A DNA stretch of 64,000 nt from CAWEHU01 sp963808965 (GTDB lineage Bacteria; Pseudomonadota; Alphaproteobacteria; Acetobacterales; Acetobacteraceae), in contig CAWEHU010000029.1 in assembly GCA_963808965.1 (NCBI GenBank), forward strand, positions 1-64,000, given 5' to 3'. Below, in pieces: positions 1 through 9,405 of this stretch (position 1 is the first letter of the stretch; the number at the start of each line of letters is the position of its first letter). A program made the translations under genes and the position numbers. Below the pieces are notes generated by a model. That model ran no database searches. It saw nothing but the letters and a program-made list of their open reading frames with translations, and was not told the DNA's origin.

Positions 1-411
1 GCCCATTCCCCCAATCCTTCTTCTAAGCCTCGGTGTTCAAACGCCTTGGTAGCCTGCCCCGTTCGCTGCCAATGCCGTGCTGCCGCCGTCGGATGCTAAT
101 CAAGTTCCGTTGACAATAGCCTAAGATTTCTCCCCCCCACCCCGCGGAAATTCGATCGTGTGTGTCCCAGAAGCGACCTTCGGCGCAACCGGCTTTCGGC
201 GTGTCGGTCGCGATAATCTGAATTCTCTGTCAAGCCCCTGCGAGCAGACATTCTGAAGTTCCGAGAAGGGCGGGAAGCCGCGATTCCCCATAAGGTCCGA
301 CCTGATCAACCGAGATCCCATGGCAGAAGCAGCGGGTATGCCGTGTTGCGCGGCAAGAAGGCTTCTACGGCCCGCAGTCCCGCGAGCTGGGCGCGAAGAG
401 GCTGCTCTGGA
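1..411. other. no gene recognised
   Basis: No reading frame here resembles a known protein on either strand. The only open frames are short and low in complexity. It is the downstream flank of the reductase gene that ends at 412 and may hold the end of a gene lying outside the window, but I cannot support one. Confidence 0.4.
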
Positions 412-969
412 TCAGCGGGCGCGCCGGTAATGCAAGGCGACCGCGCCGTTGCGAAGCGGCTTGGCCGAGATCAGCTCGAGCCGTCGCGTGCTGGGCAGCC
501 CGCTCTGGTAGAGGGTCGGGCCGTGGCCGGCGATCCTGGGGTGGACGAGGAGCTTGTACTCGTCGATCAGATCCAGCCGGTCCAGCTCTGTCGCGAGCTT
601 GCCACTACCCAGGAGCACGCCGGCCGGGGTCGCGTCCTTGAGCCTCTGCACGCCCGTGCGCAGGTCGCCGGCGATGTGGTGACTGTTGGTCCACGGGAAG
701 GCCTTTCGCGTCGACGAGACCACGTATTTCGGCTTGGCCTCCAGCTTGACCGCCCACTCGCGTATCGCCGGCGGCGCCTCCTCGTCGCCGCGGGCGACTG
801 CCGGCCAGTAGCTCTCCATCATCTCGTAGGTGACGCGACCCCACAGCATCGCCCCGCCCTCGTCCATAAGGCGGGTGAAGAAAGCGTGCGTCTCGTCGTC
901 GGCAATTCCCTCCTGATGGTCGACGCAGCCGTCCAGGGTGACGTTGATGCTGAAGGTCAGTAGTCCCAT
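412..969 (-). CDS. dihydrofolate reductase family protein (RibD C-terminal fold)
   Basis: A 185-residue protein of the RibD C-terminal/DHFR-fold family, small NAD(P)H-dependent reductases usually of unknown substrate. It starts MGLLTFSINVTLDG, the usual first strand of the family. It then has a GRVTYEMM helix near residue 44, a KYVVSSTR strand near 80 and a VLLGSGKLATEL segment near 117, which matches the cofactor-binding glycine turn. Length is normal for the family. The ATG at 969 is chosen because the family motif begins directly after it. It stands alone; its downstream flank is empty and an IS110 remnant lies behind it. The family is secure, the substrate is not. Confidence 0.85.
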   Translation of the reverse strand: MGLLTFSINVTLDGCVDHQEGIADDETHAFFTRLMDEGGAMLWGRVTYEMMESYWPAVARGDEEAPPAIREWAVKLEAKPKYVVSSTRKAFPWTNSHHIAGDLRTGVQRLKDATPAGVLLGSGKLATELDRLDLIDEYKLLVHPRIAGHGPTLYQSGLPSTRRLELISAKPLRNGAVALHYRRAR

Positions 970-1398
970 GCGGCGAGCCTAAGCCATACACTGGAGAACA
1001 CGTAGGCCAATTGCTCGTGGTTGATGTTGAACTTCCGCAATGGGTCGGACTTTGCCGTTGGGTTTTACGCGCAAGCCGACGTTACAGGCCAACGGAGACC
1101 ATCGCCGCTCGCGATCCGGGCATAGGCAACAGACGGTGCTTTAAATCTCGATCCGAGGGGAGCTCGCTGTCGGGCGCGTTAGTCGCACCGCAACCTTGTA
1201 TTCGGTTGGCCCTTGGGGCCTGGACCATGAAGCAGCCATTCGCTTCGAGTGCGAGGCTCCGAGGCGGCGGGCACATTCTTCCCTCGGCGTATTGGCCACG
1301 GCGTTCCTCGTGTCACCGCCACCTCGGATCTTGATCGACGACATCCGCGCCTGCGAGCGCCGCCTAAGCTCTATCGTCCCTCCTGCTGATCGCCTCCC
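970..1398. other. no gene recognised; flank of the IS110 remnant
   Basis: Only short overlapping open frames of low coding quality occur here. The stretch lies between the reductase start and the 3' end of the decayed IS110 transposase, so part of it may be former insertion-sequence DNA. I could not identify terminal sequences. Confidence 0.35.
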
Positions 1399-1980
1399 TC
1401 AAGCCGGCCTCAGGATCAGGCCGTCCGGCACGGCGCCTGTCGTCACCAGCCGCCAGAAGGCGATCAGCAGCTTCCGCGCCAGGGCGACAATCAATGTCTT
1501 GCGCCTGGTCGGGGCCGCCTCAGTCCGGTAGCGATACCAAGCCGCCAGGCCGCTGCCTTTCTGGAACATCAGGAACCGCCAAGCCAACTGGATCAGGCCG
1601 CGGCGGACGCGGGCGTTGCCGGACTTCGCTACCCTTCTCTCGTCGCCGGGCGCCGCTCTCATCGGGCGATCCAGTCAGCCCCGCGTAGCGCGCCAGGGCT
1701 CGACGATCGCGCAGCGGGCGCGATCAGGATCTCCTGGACCAGCATGTCGGCGGTCTCGATCGACGCCGACGACACGCGCGAGCAGCGCGACCATCGCACT
1801 AGATCGCGACTGCGGCGCTTGCTGAAGACGCGCCAACCTATCGCGCTCGATGGCCTCGATCTGCTCGCCCACGACCGCCAGACGCGCCAAGTCTCGGTTA
1901 CTCAACTCGATCACCGCGACCACTGCGCACTCTTGGTCAAAGGCCACAAGTGAACGGCTCAGATCATCTACCGGCTTCAT
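1399..1980 (-). pseudogene. IS110-family transposase remnant, internally deleted
   Basis: Two minus-strand pieces carry the two ends of an IS110-type transposase. The first (1980 down to about 1675) starts MKPVDDLSRSLVAFDQ, a typical IS110 N-terminus, but after about 28 residues it jumps to the late linker region (a DRLARLQQAP motif and an AMVALLARVVG helix). The second (1662 to 1399) carries the transposase C-terminal domain with GNARVRRGLIQLAWRF and ends VPDGLILRPA. Intact family members have about 340 residues, so roughly 180 central residues, including most of the DEDD catalytic domain, are missing, and the frame changes between the pieces. It cannot be active. No flanking element ends were recognised. 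Confidence 0.85.
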
Positions 1981-2129
1981 CGGGGGCGTCTCCGTCGGGT
2001 GGAAGAAGCGACGATGCTCTCAGATCATCAGCACCGGCCCCATAGCTTCTTCCCCCCGGAACCGGCGCGCGCCACGCTTCTTTATCCGCCTGCCTCACGG
2101 ACGGCGGCCAGGCATGGAGGTAGCAAAGA

Positions 2130-2486
2130 ATGTCGGATGACAGGGCGAAACGAATCGCCGAGCGCGCTTACGAACTCTGGGAGCAGGAAGGCAGGCCCGA
2201 GGGCCGACATCACGAGCACTGGATCGAGGCGGAACGGCAGTTGGACGGGGCTTCGGAGACGTCCGGGCAACAGAAGAGCCGCCAAGATCGCCCGACCGGG
2301 CCAGGGGTGGCGAGCCAGGGCCAGCAGCAATCGTCCCCACCCGGCGTAGGCGGCTCGACTCACGGCAGACCGCGCCCCGTTAGCGTGCATGATGCGATCC
2401 CTCGACAGGGAACGCGGGATGTGTTTGTCACTCCGCCCCGAACGACGGCAACGCGAGGATGCTTTGACGAGAACGAGGCTGACTAA
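2130..2486 (+). CDS. DUF2934 domain-containing protein
   Basis: A 118-residue protein. Residues 5-35 (RIAERAYELWEQEGRPEG, then HHEHWIEAERQL) match the short DUF2934 helical domain common in Alphaproteobacteria. The rest is rich in Gln, Pro and Ser and probably disordered. The start at 2130 follows a GGAGG ribosome site at 2116-2120. The gene overlaps the next one slightly. The function of DUF2934 is unknown. Confidence 0.8.
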   Translation: MSDDRAKRIAERAYELWEQEGRPEGRHHEHWIEAERQLDGASETSGQQKSRQDRPTGPGVASQGQQQSSPPGVGGSTHGRPRPVSVHDAIPRQGTRDVFVTPPRTTATRGCFDENEAD

Positions 2487-2919
2487 GCACTCCGGCCAGT
2501 GCCTTTTGCTGCTCCTGACGGCGGCGTTGGCTCAGGGCTGCGCGCCAAAGCCTCCGCCGCGGCCCCCTACCCGGCAATATGCCGTCGACCAGACCGGAGG
2601 CGCCAAGGCCTGCACCGTGCCGAAGGTCTCGCCTGCTGCCGGAAAAGAAACGGCCGTGCCGATGAGCGTCGGCAACGACGGCGGATGGTGCGCCATTTCC
2701 GTCACCCAGCCCGGCTCGAAGTCGTCCGAGCCGACGCCGTACCGGGCCGGCCTGCTCACCGGGCGCCCCGCGCACGGCAAGGTCTATGTCCATACGGTCG
2801 GCGACGACACGCGAATCGACTACACGCCGGCGCCCGGATTTGCCGGATCGGACAGCTTCACCGTGAAGCTCGTTCCGGGCGACGCCGTGCTCAAAGTGGA
2901 CGTGACCGTGACGAAGTAG
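2464..2919 (+). CDS. predicted lipoprotein with Ig/cadherin-like domain
   Basis: A predicted outer-membrane or periplasmic lipoprotein. A hydrophobic run (CLLLLLTAALAQGC) ends in a lipobox LAQGC, followed by a Pro-rich linker. The C-terminal part, with the end motif YTPAPGFAGSDSFTVKL, resembles the Ig/cadherin-like repeats used as surface modules. The frame is also open upstream to ATG codons at 2389 and 2419, but those would put a long basic stretch before the signal. I prefer TTG at 2464, which has a GAGGA site just upstream. It overlaps the end of the DUF2934 gene by 23 bases. The binding partner is unknown. Confidence 0.65.
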   Translation: MTRTRLTKHSGQCLLLLLTAALAQGCAPKPPPRPPTRQYAVDQTGGAKACTVPKVSPAAGKETAVPMSVGNDGGWCAISVTQPGSKSSEPTPYRAGLLTGRPAHGKVYVHTVGDDTRIDYTPAPGFAGSDSFTVKLVPGDAVLKVDVTVTK

Positions 2920-2934
2920 CGGCCCCGTCAGGCC

Positions 2935-3453
2935 TTAGTGTTTGTGCGACACTTTCCTTGTCGCGCGGGCCTTGGTGATCGGAGCGGGTGCCGGTGCGGG
3001 GGCGCAAGCGCCGAGCGAGGCCGGCACGATGTCCTTGCCGGCAACATAGTCGGGTAGATCCGCGGGGCCGGGAAGCGCCATCACCTCATTGAAGATGGCC
3101 TCGTTGCGCGCGCAGAAGTCGCTTCCGAGTCGCATTCCGCCATCCGACTGCGCATTGGCGAGCGAAGTGATGTACGCGTCATGCTCGCGCTGGCCCTGCT
3201 TGCCATAGCGGTGTTTGAAGTAGTCGTCGAACGCCTTTTCGTTTTCCGCGAGGGTCGGCTGATAGCGGTTCACGAAGGCATTGTATTGGGTGTCGGCATG
3301 ACAGCTGGTGGCTAGCACCATCAGCTCGCTCTTGAGGGCCTGGATCTCGAAGGTGGATTGGTCGGCAGGGGTGGCGCATTGCTGTTGAGCCTGCGCCTGC
3401 TGCGCGATGAACAGTCCGGCGGCAGTCAGTCCGCAAAGAAAACGTCGTCGCAT
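2935..3453 (-). CDS. secreted hypothetical protein
   Basis: A 172-residue exported protein that I do not recognise. Residues 1-22 (MRRRFLCGLTAAGLFIAQQA) form a Sec signal peptide ending AQA. The mature part is mainly helical with Cys residues near 25, 50 and 113 and an Ala-Pro-rich, basic, His-ending tail. The start at 3453 is chosen because the signal peptide begins there and a GGAGTGG site precedes it; the frame stays open for 53 codons further upstream without coding character. It lies just downstream of parC on the same strand. Confidence 0.7.
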   Translation of the reverse strand: MRRRFLCGLTAAGLFIAQQAQAQQQCATPADQSTFEIQALKSELMVLATSCHADTQYNAFVNRYQPTLAENEKAFDDYFKHRYGKQGQREHDAYITSLANAQSDGGMRLGSDFCARNEAIFNEVMALPGPADLPDYVAGKDIVPASLGACAPAPAPAPITKARATRKVSHKH

Positions 3454-3547
3454 ATTCCACTCCAGCCGATTAGGGACGGCCGGGTCATAGCGGGTCGCAC
3501 CCATTCGGAAAACCCAAACCTGCGCGAGCCGACCGGGGAAGCGGGAT

Positions 3548-5764
3548 TCAGCCGAACCGTCCGGATTTCGGGAACCCGTTCGGCGGCAGCTTGCCCGCTT
3601 GGCCACGCTCACCGAGCCAGTCGCGGAGATTGGTCTCCGTGCGCGTCTTCTCCCCGAGCCGCCAGGTCAGACCTTCGGCAAGACGGAACACCTTGGCGTC
3701 CCGCATCCCACCCTCGCGATATTTCTGGAGGATCACGCCCGCGCCGCGTCCCAGCTCAGGGACTTGATCCAGTGGAAAAACAAGCAGCTTGCGGTTGTCG
3801 CCGACGATCGCGACGTGATCGCCGCTTGCCGGGATGCACAGCGCCGCCTCCTCCCCCGGCTTGAGGTTCAGCACCTGCCTGCCGGTGCGCTTCTCGGCGA
3901 CCAACTCCTGTCCGGGAACAATGAAGCCGCGGCCCGCGGACGAAGCGACCAGATAGCGCGCCCCTTCCTCGGGCACGAACAGCGCTGCGACATCATCCTC
4001 GTTTCCCAGCTCGGCGAGGAGCCGTACCGGCTGACCATCGCCGCGGCCGCGCGGCAGATCCGCCGCCTTGAGCGCGTAGACCCGGCCGTTCGTGCCGAAC
4101 AAGCAAACCCGGTCGGTGGTCGAACAGGGCAGCAGCAGCTTGAGCCTGTCGCCTTCCTTGAACCGTAGCTCGGCCCCGTCCGTCAGATGCCCGCGCGCCG
4201 CGCGAATCGAGCCTTTCTCGGAAAGGACGACGGTGATCGGCTCGCGCTCGATAAAGGCATGCGCCTCCATTTCCACCAGCGCGGGCGCCGCTCCGATCTC
4301 GGTGCGCCGCGCCCCGAGCGCGCCGTCACCGAACTTCCGGCGCGTTTCATCCAGTTCGCCCGCGATACGGCTCCAGCGCAGCTTCTCATCCTTGAGGAGC
4401 GCCTGCATTTCCTTGCGCTCCTTCGTAAGCGATTTGTGTTCGCGGCGAATCTCGAGCTCTTCCAGCCTGCGCAGCGAACGAAGCCGCATATTGAGGATCG
4501 CATCGGCTTGCATATCGGTGAGCGTGAAGCGCTGCATCAGGCGCGGCTTCGGTTCGTCTTGCTCGCGGATGATCCGTATCACCTCGTCGAGGTTGAGATA
4601 GACCGCGAGATAGCCCTCCAGCACCTCCAGCCGTCGCTCAATGGCGGCGAGGCGATGACGGGAGCGTCGGACCAGCACCTCGTGGCGATGATCGAGCCAA
4701 GCCCGCAAAACGTCTCGCAGTTGCATCACCCGAGGGGTGCGCGTCGCGTCCAGCACGTTCATGTTGAGCGGGAAACGCGTTTCGAGGGCGGTGGTGCGGA
4801 ACAGCGTCTGCATCAGTACTTCCGGCTCGACGCCCCGCGTCTTCGGCTCGAGCACGAGGCGCACGGTTTCGGTGCTTTCATCGTGTATGTCGCCGAGCAG
4901 CGGCAGCTTGCGCTCCTCCATGAGCGCGGCGATCTGTTCGATGAGCCGGGCTTTCTGCACCTGGTAGGGAATTTCGGTAACGACGATCTGCCAGGTGCCG
5001 TGCTTGCCGCGTTCGACGCTCCACTTCGCGCGAACACGGAATCCCCCGCGGCCGGTCTCGTAGGCTTGCAGGATCGCGTCCGGATCCTCGACGAGAATGC
5101 CGCCGGTCGGGAAGTCCGGGCCGGGCATGTGGCGCAGCAACTCGGCGGTGGTCGCTTTCGGGTGATGGACGAGATGAATAGCCGCCGCGCAGACCTCCCC
5201 CGCGTTATGCGGCGGGATCGAAGTCGCCATCCCGACGGCGATGCCGGCCGCGCCGTTGGCCAGCAGATTGGGAAACGCGCCCGGCAGCACGACGGGCTCG
5301 TGCTCCTCGCCGTCATAGGTCGGACGGAAATCGACCGCGTCCTCGTCGATGCCGGCGAGCATCGCGCGCGCGACTTCGGTGAGGCGCGCCTCGGTGTACC
5401 GCATGGCGGCGGCGTTATCGCCGTCGATATTGCCGAAATTGCCCTGACCCTCGACGAGCGGATAGCGCGCCGCGAAATCCTGCGCGAGCCGGACCAGGGC
5501 CTCGTACACCGCCGAATCGCCGTGCGGATGGAACTTGCCGATGACATCGCCGACCACGCGGGCGCATTTCTTGAACCCAGCGGTCGGATCGAGACGCAGC
5601 AGGTGCATCGCGTAGATAAGCCGCCGATGCACGGGCTTGAGCCCGTCCCGCACATCCGGCAACGAGCGCGACATGATCGTGGACAGCGCGTAAGCGAGGT
5701 AACGCTCGCTCAGGGCATCGCTTAGATGAGTGTCCTGGACCTTGCCGATCAGGTCGTCGGGCAT
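3548..5764 (-). CDS. parC: DNA topoisomerase IV subunit A
   Basis: The 738-residue breakage-reunion subunit of topoisomerase IV, which decatenates daughter chromosomes together with ParE. The N-terminal winged-helix region holds the catalytic Tyr123 in AAMRYTEARLT. The quinolone-resistance region GKFHPHGDSAVYEA keeps Ser84 and Glu88, the usual susceptible residues. A tower and coiled-coil region (about 330-480) is followed by the ParC-type C-terminal propeller, which is shorter than in GyrA. Its ATG lies inside the end of recO (16-base overlap), so the two are probably cotranscribed. No parE lies in the window. Confidence 0.97.
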   Translation of the reverse strand: MPDDLIGKVQDTHLSDALSERYLAYALSTIMSRSLPDVRDGLKPVHRRLIYAMHLLRLDPTAGFKKCARVVGDVIGKFHPHGDSAVYEALVRLAQDFAARYPLVEGQGNFGNIDGDNAAAMRYTEARLTEVARAMLAGIDEDAVDFRPTYDGEEHEPVVLPGAFPNLLANGAAGIAVGMATSIPPHNAGEVCAAAIHLVHHPKATTAELLRHMPGPDFPTGGILVEDPDAILQAYETGRGGFRVRAKWSVERGKHGTWQIVVTEIPYQVQKARLIEQIAALMEERKLPLLGDIHDESTETVRLVLEPKTRGVEPEVLMQTLFRTTALETRFPLNMNVLDATRTPRVMQLRDVLRAWLDHRHEVLVRRSRHRLAAIERRLEVLEGYLAVYLNLDEVIRIIREQDEPKPRLMQRFTLTDMQADAILNMRLRSLRRLEELEIRREHKSLTKERKEMQALLKDEKLRWSRIAGELDETRRKFGDGALGARRTEIGAAPALVEMEAHAFIEREPITVVLSEKGSIRAARGHLTDGAELRFKEGDRLKLLLPCSTTDRVCLFGTNGRVYALKAADLPRGRGDGQPVRLLAELGNEDDVAALFVPEEGARYLVASSAGRGFIVPGQELVAEKRTGRQVLNLKPGEEAALCIPASGDHVAIVGDNRKLLVFPLDQVPELGRGAGVILQKYREGGMRDAKVFRLAEGLTWRLGEKTRTETNLRDWLGERGQAGKLPPNGFPKSGRFG

Positions 5765-6528
5765 TTATCGGATGGCTCCCCGGATTCGGCGGCGGCCGCA
5801 TCGCCGATCAGCGCCGCGACCCGGTCGTATAGCATTCGCCGGGCCACGGGCAGGGGTCGATGATAATGGCCGAAAGCGTGGCGTTCCAGGAAATGGCCGG
5901 TCAGGCGCAACCCGTCGCGCCAGTCCTGCGGGTCGGAGGCATCGTCTCCGGTGAGAAAGGGGGGCAAGCGGAGCAGGCGCTCTTTCCACGGCCCAGCCCC
6001 GGCTTCGGTCACGGCGCGACCGGTCCGAGGCGAAATCCAGGCGAGGCCCACCGTCTCGCCCGTCACGGCGCAGCCGGCGAGGTCGAGGCCATAGCCGAGA
6101 TCGGCCAGCAGAAGGGCCTCCCAGCGAACGAAGGCGGCGATCGCGGCGTCCGGCCGGCCGGCGAGCTGACCAATGAGGTTCAGCAAGCCTGCGAAAACGC
6201 GCGGATGCGGCTCGCGCTCGGGCAGCGCACCTTCCGCGACCGCGCACGCCGCCGACAAGGTTGCGAGCAGGAACGGATCGTCGAGGGCCAGCGCAGCGCC
6301 CGGGTGGATCAGTTCTCCGGTGAAGCTGCCGAGTTGGTCCGAAAGCCGCGCCACCCAACGCACCTGCACGAGATTGCCGAGCTGCCAGGTCGCGGACCGC
6401 CCGCGCGAGGTCCCGCCTCGGGCAAGTCCCCGGTGCGCACCATGCGCTTCGGTCATCACGGTGGCGACCGCGTCGCCTTCGCCATATGGCCGGGCATCGA
6501 GCACGATCCCCGGGGCTTCCCATTCCAA
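5749..6528 (-). CDS. recO: DNA repair protein RecO
   Basis: A 259-residue RecO, the RecFOR-pathway mediator that anneals single strands and loads RecA. It starts with an OB-fold (WEAPGIVLDARPYGEGDAV) and ends in a helical domain (TGHFLERHAFGHY). No ATG lies in the right place. TTG at 6528 has GCGAGGA six bases upstream and gives the normal RecO N-terminus. The frame is open far upstream on the minus strand, but that part overlaps atpI and atpB and is not coding. It overlaps parC by 16 bases. Confidence 0.88.
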   Translation of the reverse strand: MEWEAPGIVLDARPYGEGDAVATVMTEAHGAHRGLARGGTSRGRSATWQLGNLVQVRWVARLSDQLGSFTGELIHPGAALALDDPFLLATLSAACAVAEGALPEREPHPRVFAGLLNLIGQLAGRPDAAIAAFVRWEALLLADLGYGLDLAGCAVTGETVGLAWISPRTGRAVTEAGAGPWKERLLRLPPFLTGDDASDPQDWRDGLRLTGHFLERHAFGHYHRPLPVARRMLYDRVAALIGDAAAAESGEPSDKCPTT

Positions 6529-6633
6529 TTCTGTCCTCGCACTCCTGGGAACGCGGTCACGACCAGCGTGATCGTGCGGTAGATATATGGTGCGGTACAC
6601 ATGGAGCGACGCCGTGCCGCACGCCTCCCATTC

Positions 6634-6662
6634 TTGACACCCCTGGAACCGCCGGGTACCTA
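6634..6662 (+). promoter_or_regulatory. possible promoter of the F0 operon
   Basis: A perfect TTGACA at 6634-6639 is followed after 17 bases by TACCTA at 6657-6662, a weak -10. It lies 66 bases before the atpI start in an otherwise empty gap. The -35 is clear and the -10 poor. Confidence 0.3.
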
Positions 6663-6727
6663 CGGCTCGCCTTCCGGCAATAAGGCTTCGCGGCGCTCGG
6701 TCGCAGGGCAACTTGCCAGGAGCGAGT

Positions 6728-7053
6728 ATGAGCGAGAAGCAGGGCGGCGAGCGTGGGTCTGAGGGGGACGGCGCGTCCTTCGACGACCGGTTGCGCGCGG
6801 CCCGGAGCAGGCAGGGGCTGGACGGCTCCCCGCCGAACCAGGGCCAGTCCTCTGACCCGTTCGGCGGCAGTCCTTGGGGGATTGGCCTGCGAGTTGGTGT
6901 GGAGCTGGTCTCCGCGCTGGCGATCGGCGTCGGGATTGGCTGGCTGCTTGATCGCTGGCTCGGAACCCGGCCGATTTTTCTCGGCATATTCGTGCTGCTC
7001 GGGGGGCAGCCGGTGTGCTGAACGTCTGGCGCATCTTCGCGCCGCGCGATTAG
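6728..7053 (+). CDS. atpI: ATP synthase assembly protein AtpI, frameshifted
   Basis: AtpI helps assemble the c-ring of F0. A soluble N-terminus (MSEKQGGERGSEGDG) is followed by two membrane helices, GLRVGVELVSALAIGVGIGW and GTRPIFLGIFVLLGG. The uninterrupted frame stops at 7021. A run of six G at 7001-7006 should be seven: with one more G the frame continues AAGVLNVWRIFAPRD and stops at 7053, the usual alphaproteobacterial AtpI ending. This is either a one-base deletion or a sequence error; an error is more likely. The ATG at 6728 follows AGGAG at 6718-6722. First gene of the F0 operon. Confidence 0.85.
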
Positions 7054-7119
7054 ACTTCGCCGCGACGAGTTCCACGCGGGCCGTGCAAGGCGGCCCGGCC
7101 GCAACGAAGGGACGGACAC

Positions 7120-7881
7120 TTGGCCGCTGAAGCAGCACCGCCCACCATCGACGCGCTGGGCCAGTTCAGGCTTCACACCGTGCTCGGCCCTTTCGGCGCC
7201 TCGGTCAACTTCACTCAATCCAACCTGCTGATGGTGATCGGCGGGGTGCTCATTATCCTGCTGCTGTGGTTCGGCATGAAACCTCGCGCCGTCGTGCCGG
7301 GCCGGCTGCAGGCCGCCGCGGAGCTCGGCTACAAGTTCGTATATGACATGACCGTCGAGCAGATCGGCCCCGAAGGGAGACGCTACTTCCCCTTCGTCTT
7401 CACGCTGTTCTTTTTCGTGCTGATGGGCAACCTGCTCGGGCTGTTGCCCTACTCTTTCACCTACACCAGCCACATCGCCGTGACCTTCGCATTGGCTCTG
7501 ACGGTGTTCATACTCGTCACCGTCGTCGCGCTCGTGATGCACGGGTTCAAGTTCTTCCATTACTTCGTGCCGCACGGCGCGCCGAAGCTGCTCGTCCCGG
7601 TGCTGGTGCCGATCGAGGTGATCTCCTACCTCTCGCGTCTCATCAGCCTGCCGGTTCGTCTGTTTGCGAACATGGTCGCCGGACACGTCATGATGGAGGT
7701 GTTCGCGAGCTTCCTCGTGCTCATGGCCAGCGCCGGGGCGGTGGGCATCTTCGCCGCGATCTTCCCGCAGATCGTCAACATCATCCTGATCGGCTTCGAG
7801 CTGCTGGTCTCGGCGCTACAGGCCTACGTCTTCGCCTTGCTCACCTGCCTTTACCTGCACGACGCCGTGCATCTGCATTGA
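7120..7881 (+). CDS. atpB: F0F1 ATP synthase subunit a
   Basis: The 253-residue proton-channel stator subunit of F0. Five or six membrane helices are visible. The essential arginine that faces the c-ring carboxylate is Arg180 in SLPVRLFANMVAGH. The start is TTG at 7120, preceded by GAAGGGA. It lies between atpI and atpE as in other Alphaproteobacteria, where F0 and F1 genes form separate operons; no F1 genes are in the window. Confidence 0.96.
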   Translation: MAAEAAPPTIDALGQFRLHTVLGPFGASVNFTQSNLLMVIGGVLIILLLWFGMKPRAVVPGRLQAAAELGYKFVYDMTVEQIGPEGRRYFPFVFTLFFFVLMGNLLGLLPYSFTYTSHIAVTFALALTVFILVTVVALVMHGFKFFHYFVPHGAPKLLVPVLVPIEVISYLSRLISLPVRLFANMVAGHVMMEVFASFLVLMASAGAVGIFAAIFPQIVNIILIGFELLVSALQAYVFALLTCLYLHDAVHLH

Positions 7882-7947
7882 GGCTCCGTCAGGCCCTGAC
7901 GCAGCCTTCGCCTGTCAACCGGAATACAGAGAAAGGGACCGCAAACC

Positions 7948-8172
7948 ATGGATGTAGCAGCCGCCAAGGCCCTCGGTGCCGGCATCGCCGTGATCGCGCT
8001 CGCGGGCGTCGGCATCGGCATCGGCCAGATCTTCTCCACGCTAGTCTCGTCGGTCGCACGCAACCCCTCTGCCCGAGGACAGGTTTTCGGTATCGGAATC
8101 CTGGGGTTCGCGCTCACGGAAGCGGTCGCGCTATACGCTCTTCTGATCGCGTTCCTTATCCTGTTCACTTGA
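7948..8172 (+). CDS. atpE: F0F1 ATP synthase subunit c
   Basis: The 74-residue c-ring subunit. Two hydrophobic helices form a hairpin joined by the polar loop ARNPSARGQ. The proton-binding carboxylate is Glu58 in FALTEAVALYALL. The first helix carries the GxGxGxG packing motif (GVGIGIG, residues 20-26). A proton rather than sodium ring is likely because the sodium-type Gln/Glu signature is absent. Confidence 0.97.
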   Translation: MDVAAAKALGAGIAVIALAGVGIGIGQIFSTLVSSVARNPSARGQVFGIGILGFALTEAVALYALLIAFLILFT

Positions 8173-8219
8173 TCTTGTTCCCGAACGGGCCGGGCGCTCA
8201 ACAGCGCCCGAGCACTTCC

Positions 8220-8810
8220 ATGCGCCGCCGGATGACGATGACTCGCGTGGGCTTCGTCGCAACGGGGCTGCTCTGCGTACCCGCCCGCGCCTTCGCGGCT
8301 GAAGGGATGCCGCAGCTCAATTTCCAGAACCCGCTTACCATCAGTCAGGTGGTCTGGGGCGCGGTCATCTTCCTCGCGCTTTATCTGCTGTTCGTGAATT
8401 GGGGCTTGCCCCGCGTCGCCTCCGTGCTGGAGGAGCGAGACAGCAGGATCAACGGCGATCTCGAAGCCGCCCGCGCCGCCAAGGCGCAGGCGGACAGCGC
8501 CGTCGCCGAGTTGACCACGGCGACAAACAAGGCACGCGCCGACGCGCAGGCCGCGATCAATGCGGCATCGGAGCAGGCCAAGAAGGAGGCGGGTGCCCGC
8601 TCTGCTACCCTGCAGCAACAGTTGGACGAGCAGTTGAAGGCCGCCGAGCAGCGCATCGCCGAGGCGCGCAATACGGCGATGGGGGCCTTGCGAGCGGTCG
8701 CGACCGATACGGCAACGGTGGTCGTGAGACGCCTGACCGGACGCGAGCCGGACGGGCTCGCGATCGAGGGCGCGGTGGGCGCCGCACTCGCTGCCCGGGG
8801 TCAGAGGTAA
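8220..8810 (+). CDS. atpF2: F0F1 ATP synthase subunit b'
   Basis: One of the two peripheral-stalk b-type subunits found in Alphaproteobacteria and photosynthetic bacteria. It has an N-terminal hydrophobic stretch that may be a cleaved signal (residues 8-27), a membrane helix at about 43-62 (VVWGAVIFLALYLLFVNWG) and a long Ala-rich coiled coil at about 70-170. The ATG at 8220 is used, although ATG codons at 8232 and 8238 are equally possible because no clear ribosome site is seen. It lies between atpE and atpF. Confidence 0.9.
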   Translation: MRRRMTMTRVGFVATGLLCVPARAFAAEGMPQLNFQNPLTISQVVWGAVIFLALYLLFVNWGLPRVASVLEERDSRINGDLEAARAAKAQADSAVAELTTATNKARADAQAAINAASEQAKKEAGARSATLQQQLDEQLKAAEQRIAEARNTAMGALRAVATDTATVVVRRLTGREPDGLAIEGAVGAALAARGQR

Positions 8811-8822
8811 GGAGCCCAGCGG

Positions 8823-9335
8823 ATGCATGAGGAAAGCTTCTGGGGCAACCCACGCACCTGGGTCGGGCTCGCCTTCATCATGTTCGTGGTGATTTTCGGC
8901 AAGAAGATCTGGGCGGCGCTGAGCCAGATCCTCGACGGACACAGCGAGCGCATCCGCCTCGAGCTTGCGGAAGCTTCTCGTCTCCGCAACGAAGCGGAGG
9001 AGATGCTGCGTGATGCGCAGAAGCGGCGCAACGCGGCGATCGAGGAGGCCCGCCGGCTGATCGAGGGAGCCAACGCCGAAGCCGCGCGCGTCGGCGCCGC
9101 CGCGGCCGAGGAGGCGGAAGCCGCGGCTCGCCGGCGCGAGAAGATGGCGCTTGACCGCATTGCCGCGGCGGAAAAAGCGGCGGTGGACGAGGTGCGCATC
9201 ACGGCGGCGGAAGTGGCGACGGTCGCGGCCCAAAGCGTGCTCTCGAGGACTCTATCCCCAGATACGGATGCCGGGCTCATCGACCATGCGATCAGCCAGC
9301 TCCCAGCGGCGCTGTCGCACCGGCGAGCCGCGTGA
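8823..9335 (+). CDS. atpF: F0F1 ATP synthase subunit b
   Basis: The 170-residue second peripheral-stalk subunit. A membrane helix at about 12-27 (TWVGLAFIMFVVIFGKKIW) is followed by a charged heptad coiled coil rich in Ala, Glu and Arg that reaches F1. It starts 12 bases after the b' stop with GTAAGGAG upstream. It heterodimerises with b' and ends the F0 operon. Confidence 0.93.
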   Translation: MHEESFWGNPRTWVGLAFIMFVVIFGKKIWAALSQILDGHSERIRLELAEASRLRNEAEEMLRDAQKRRNAAIEEARRLIEGANAEAARVGAAAAEEAEAAARRREKMALDRIAAAEKAAVDEVRITAAEVATVAAQSVLSRTLSPDTDAGLIDHAISQLPAALSHRRAA

Positions 9336-9405
9336 CAGATCCGCGCGGCTCGCGACCGCGGATTTGTCGCGGACCGACCGCGCAGGACGCGCACCGGCGG
9401 TAATC

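Noticed and set aside
6529..7686. 385-codon upstream extension of the recO frame on the minus strand
   Set aside because: It overlaps atpI and atpB on the other strand, which are secure, and RecO similarity starts at the TTG at 6528.
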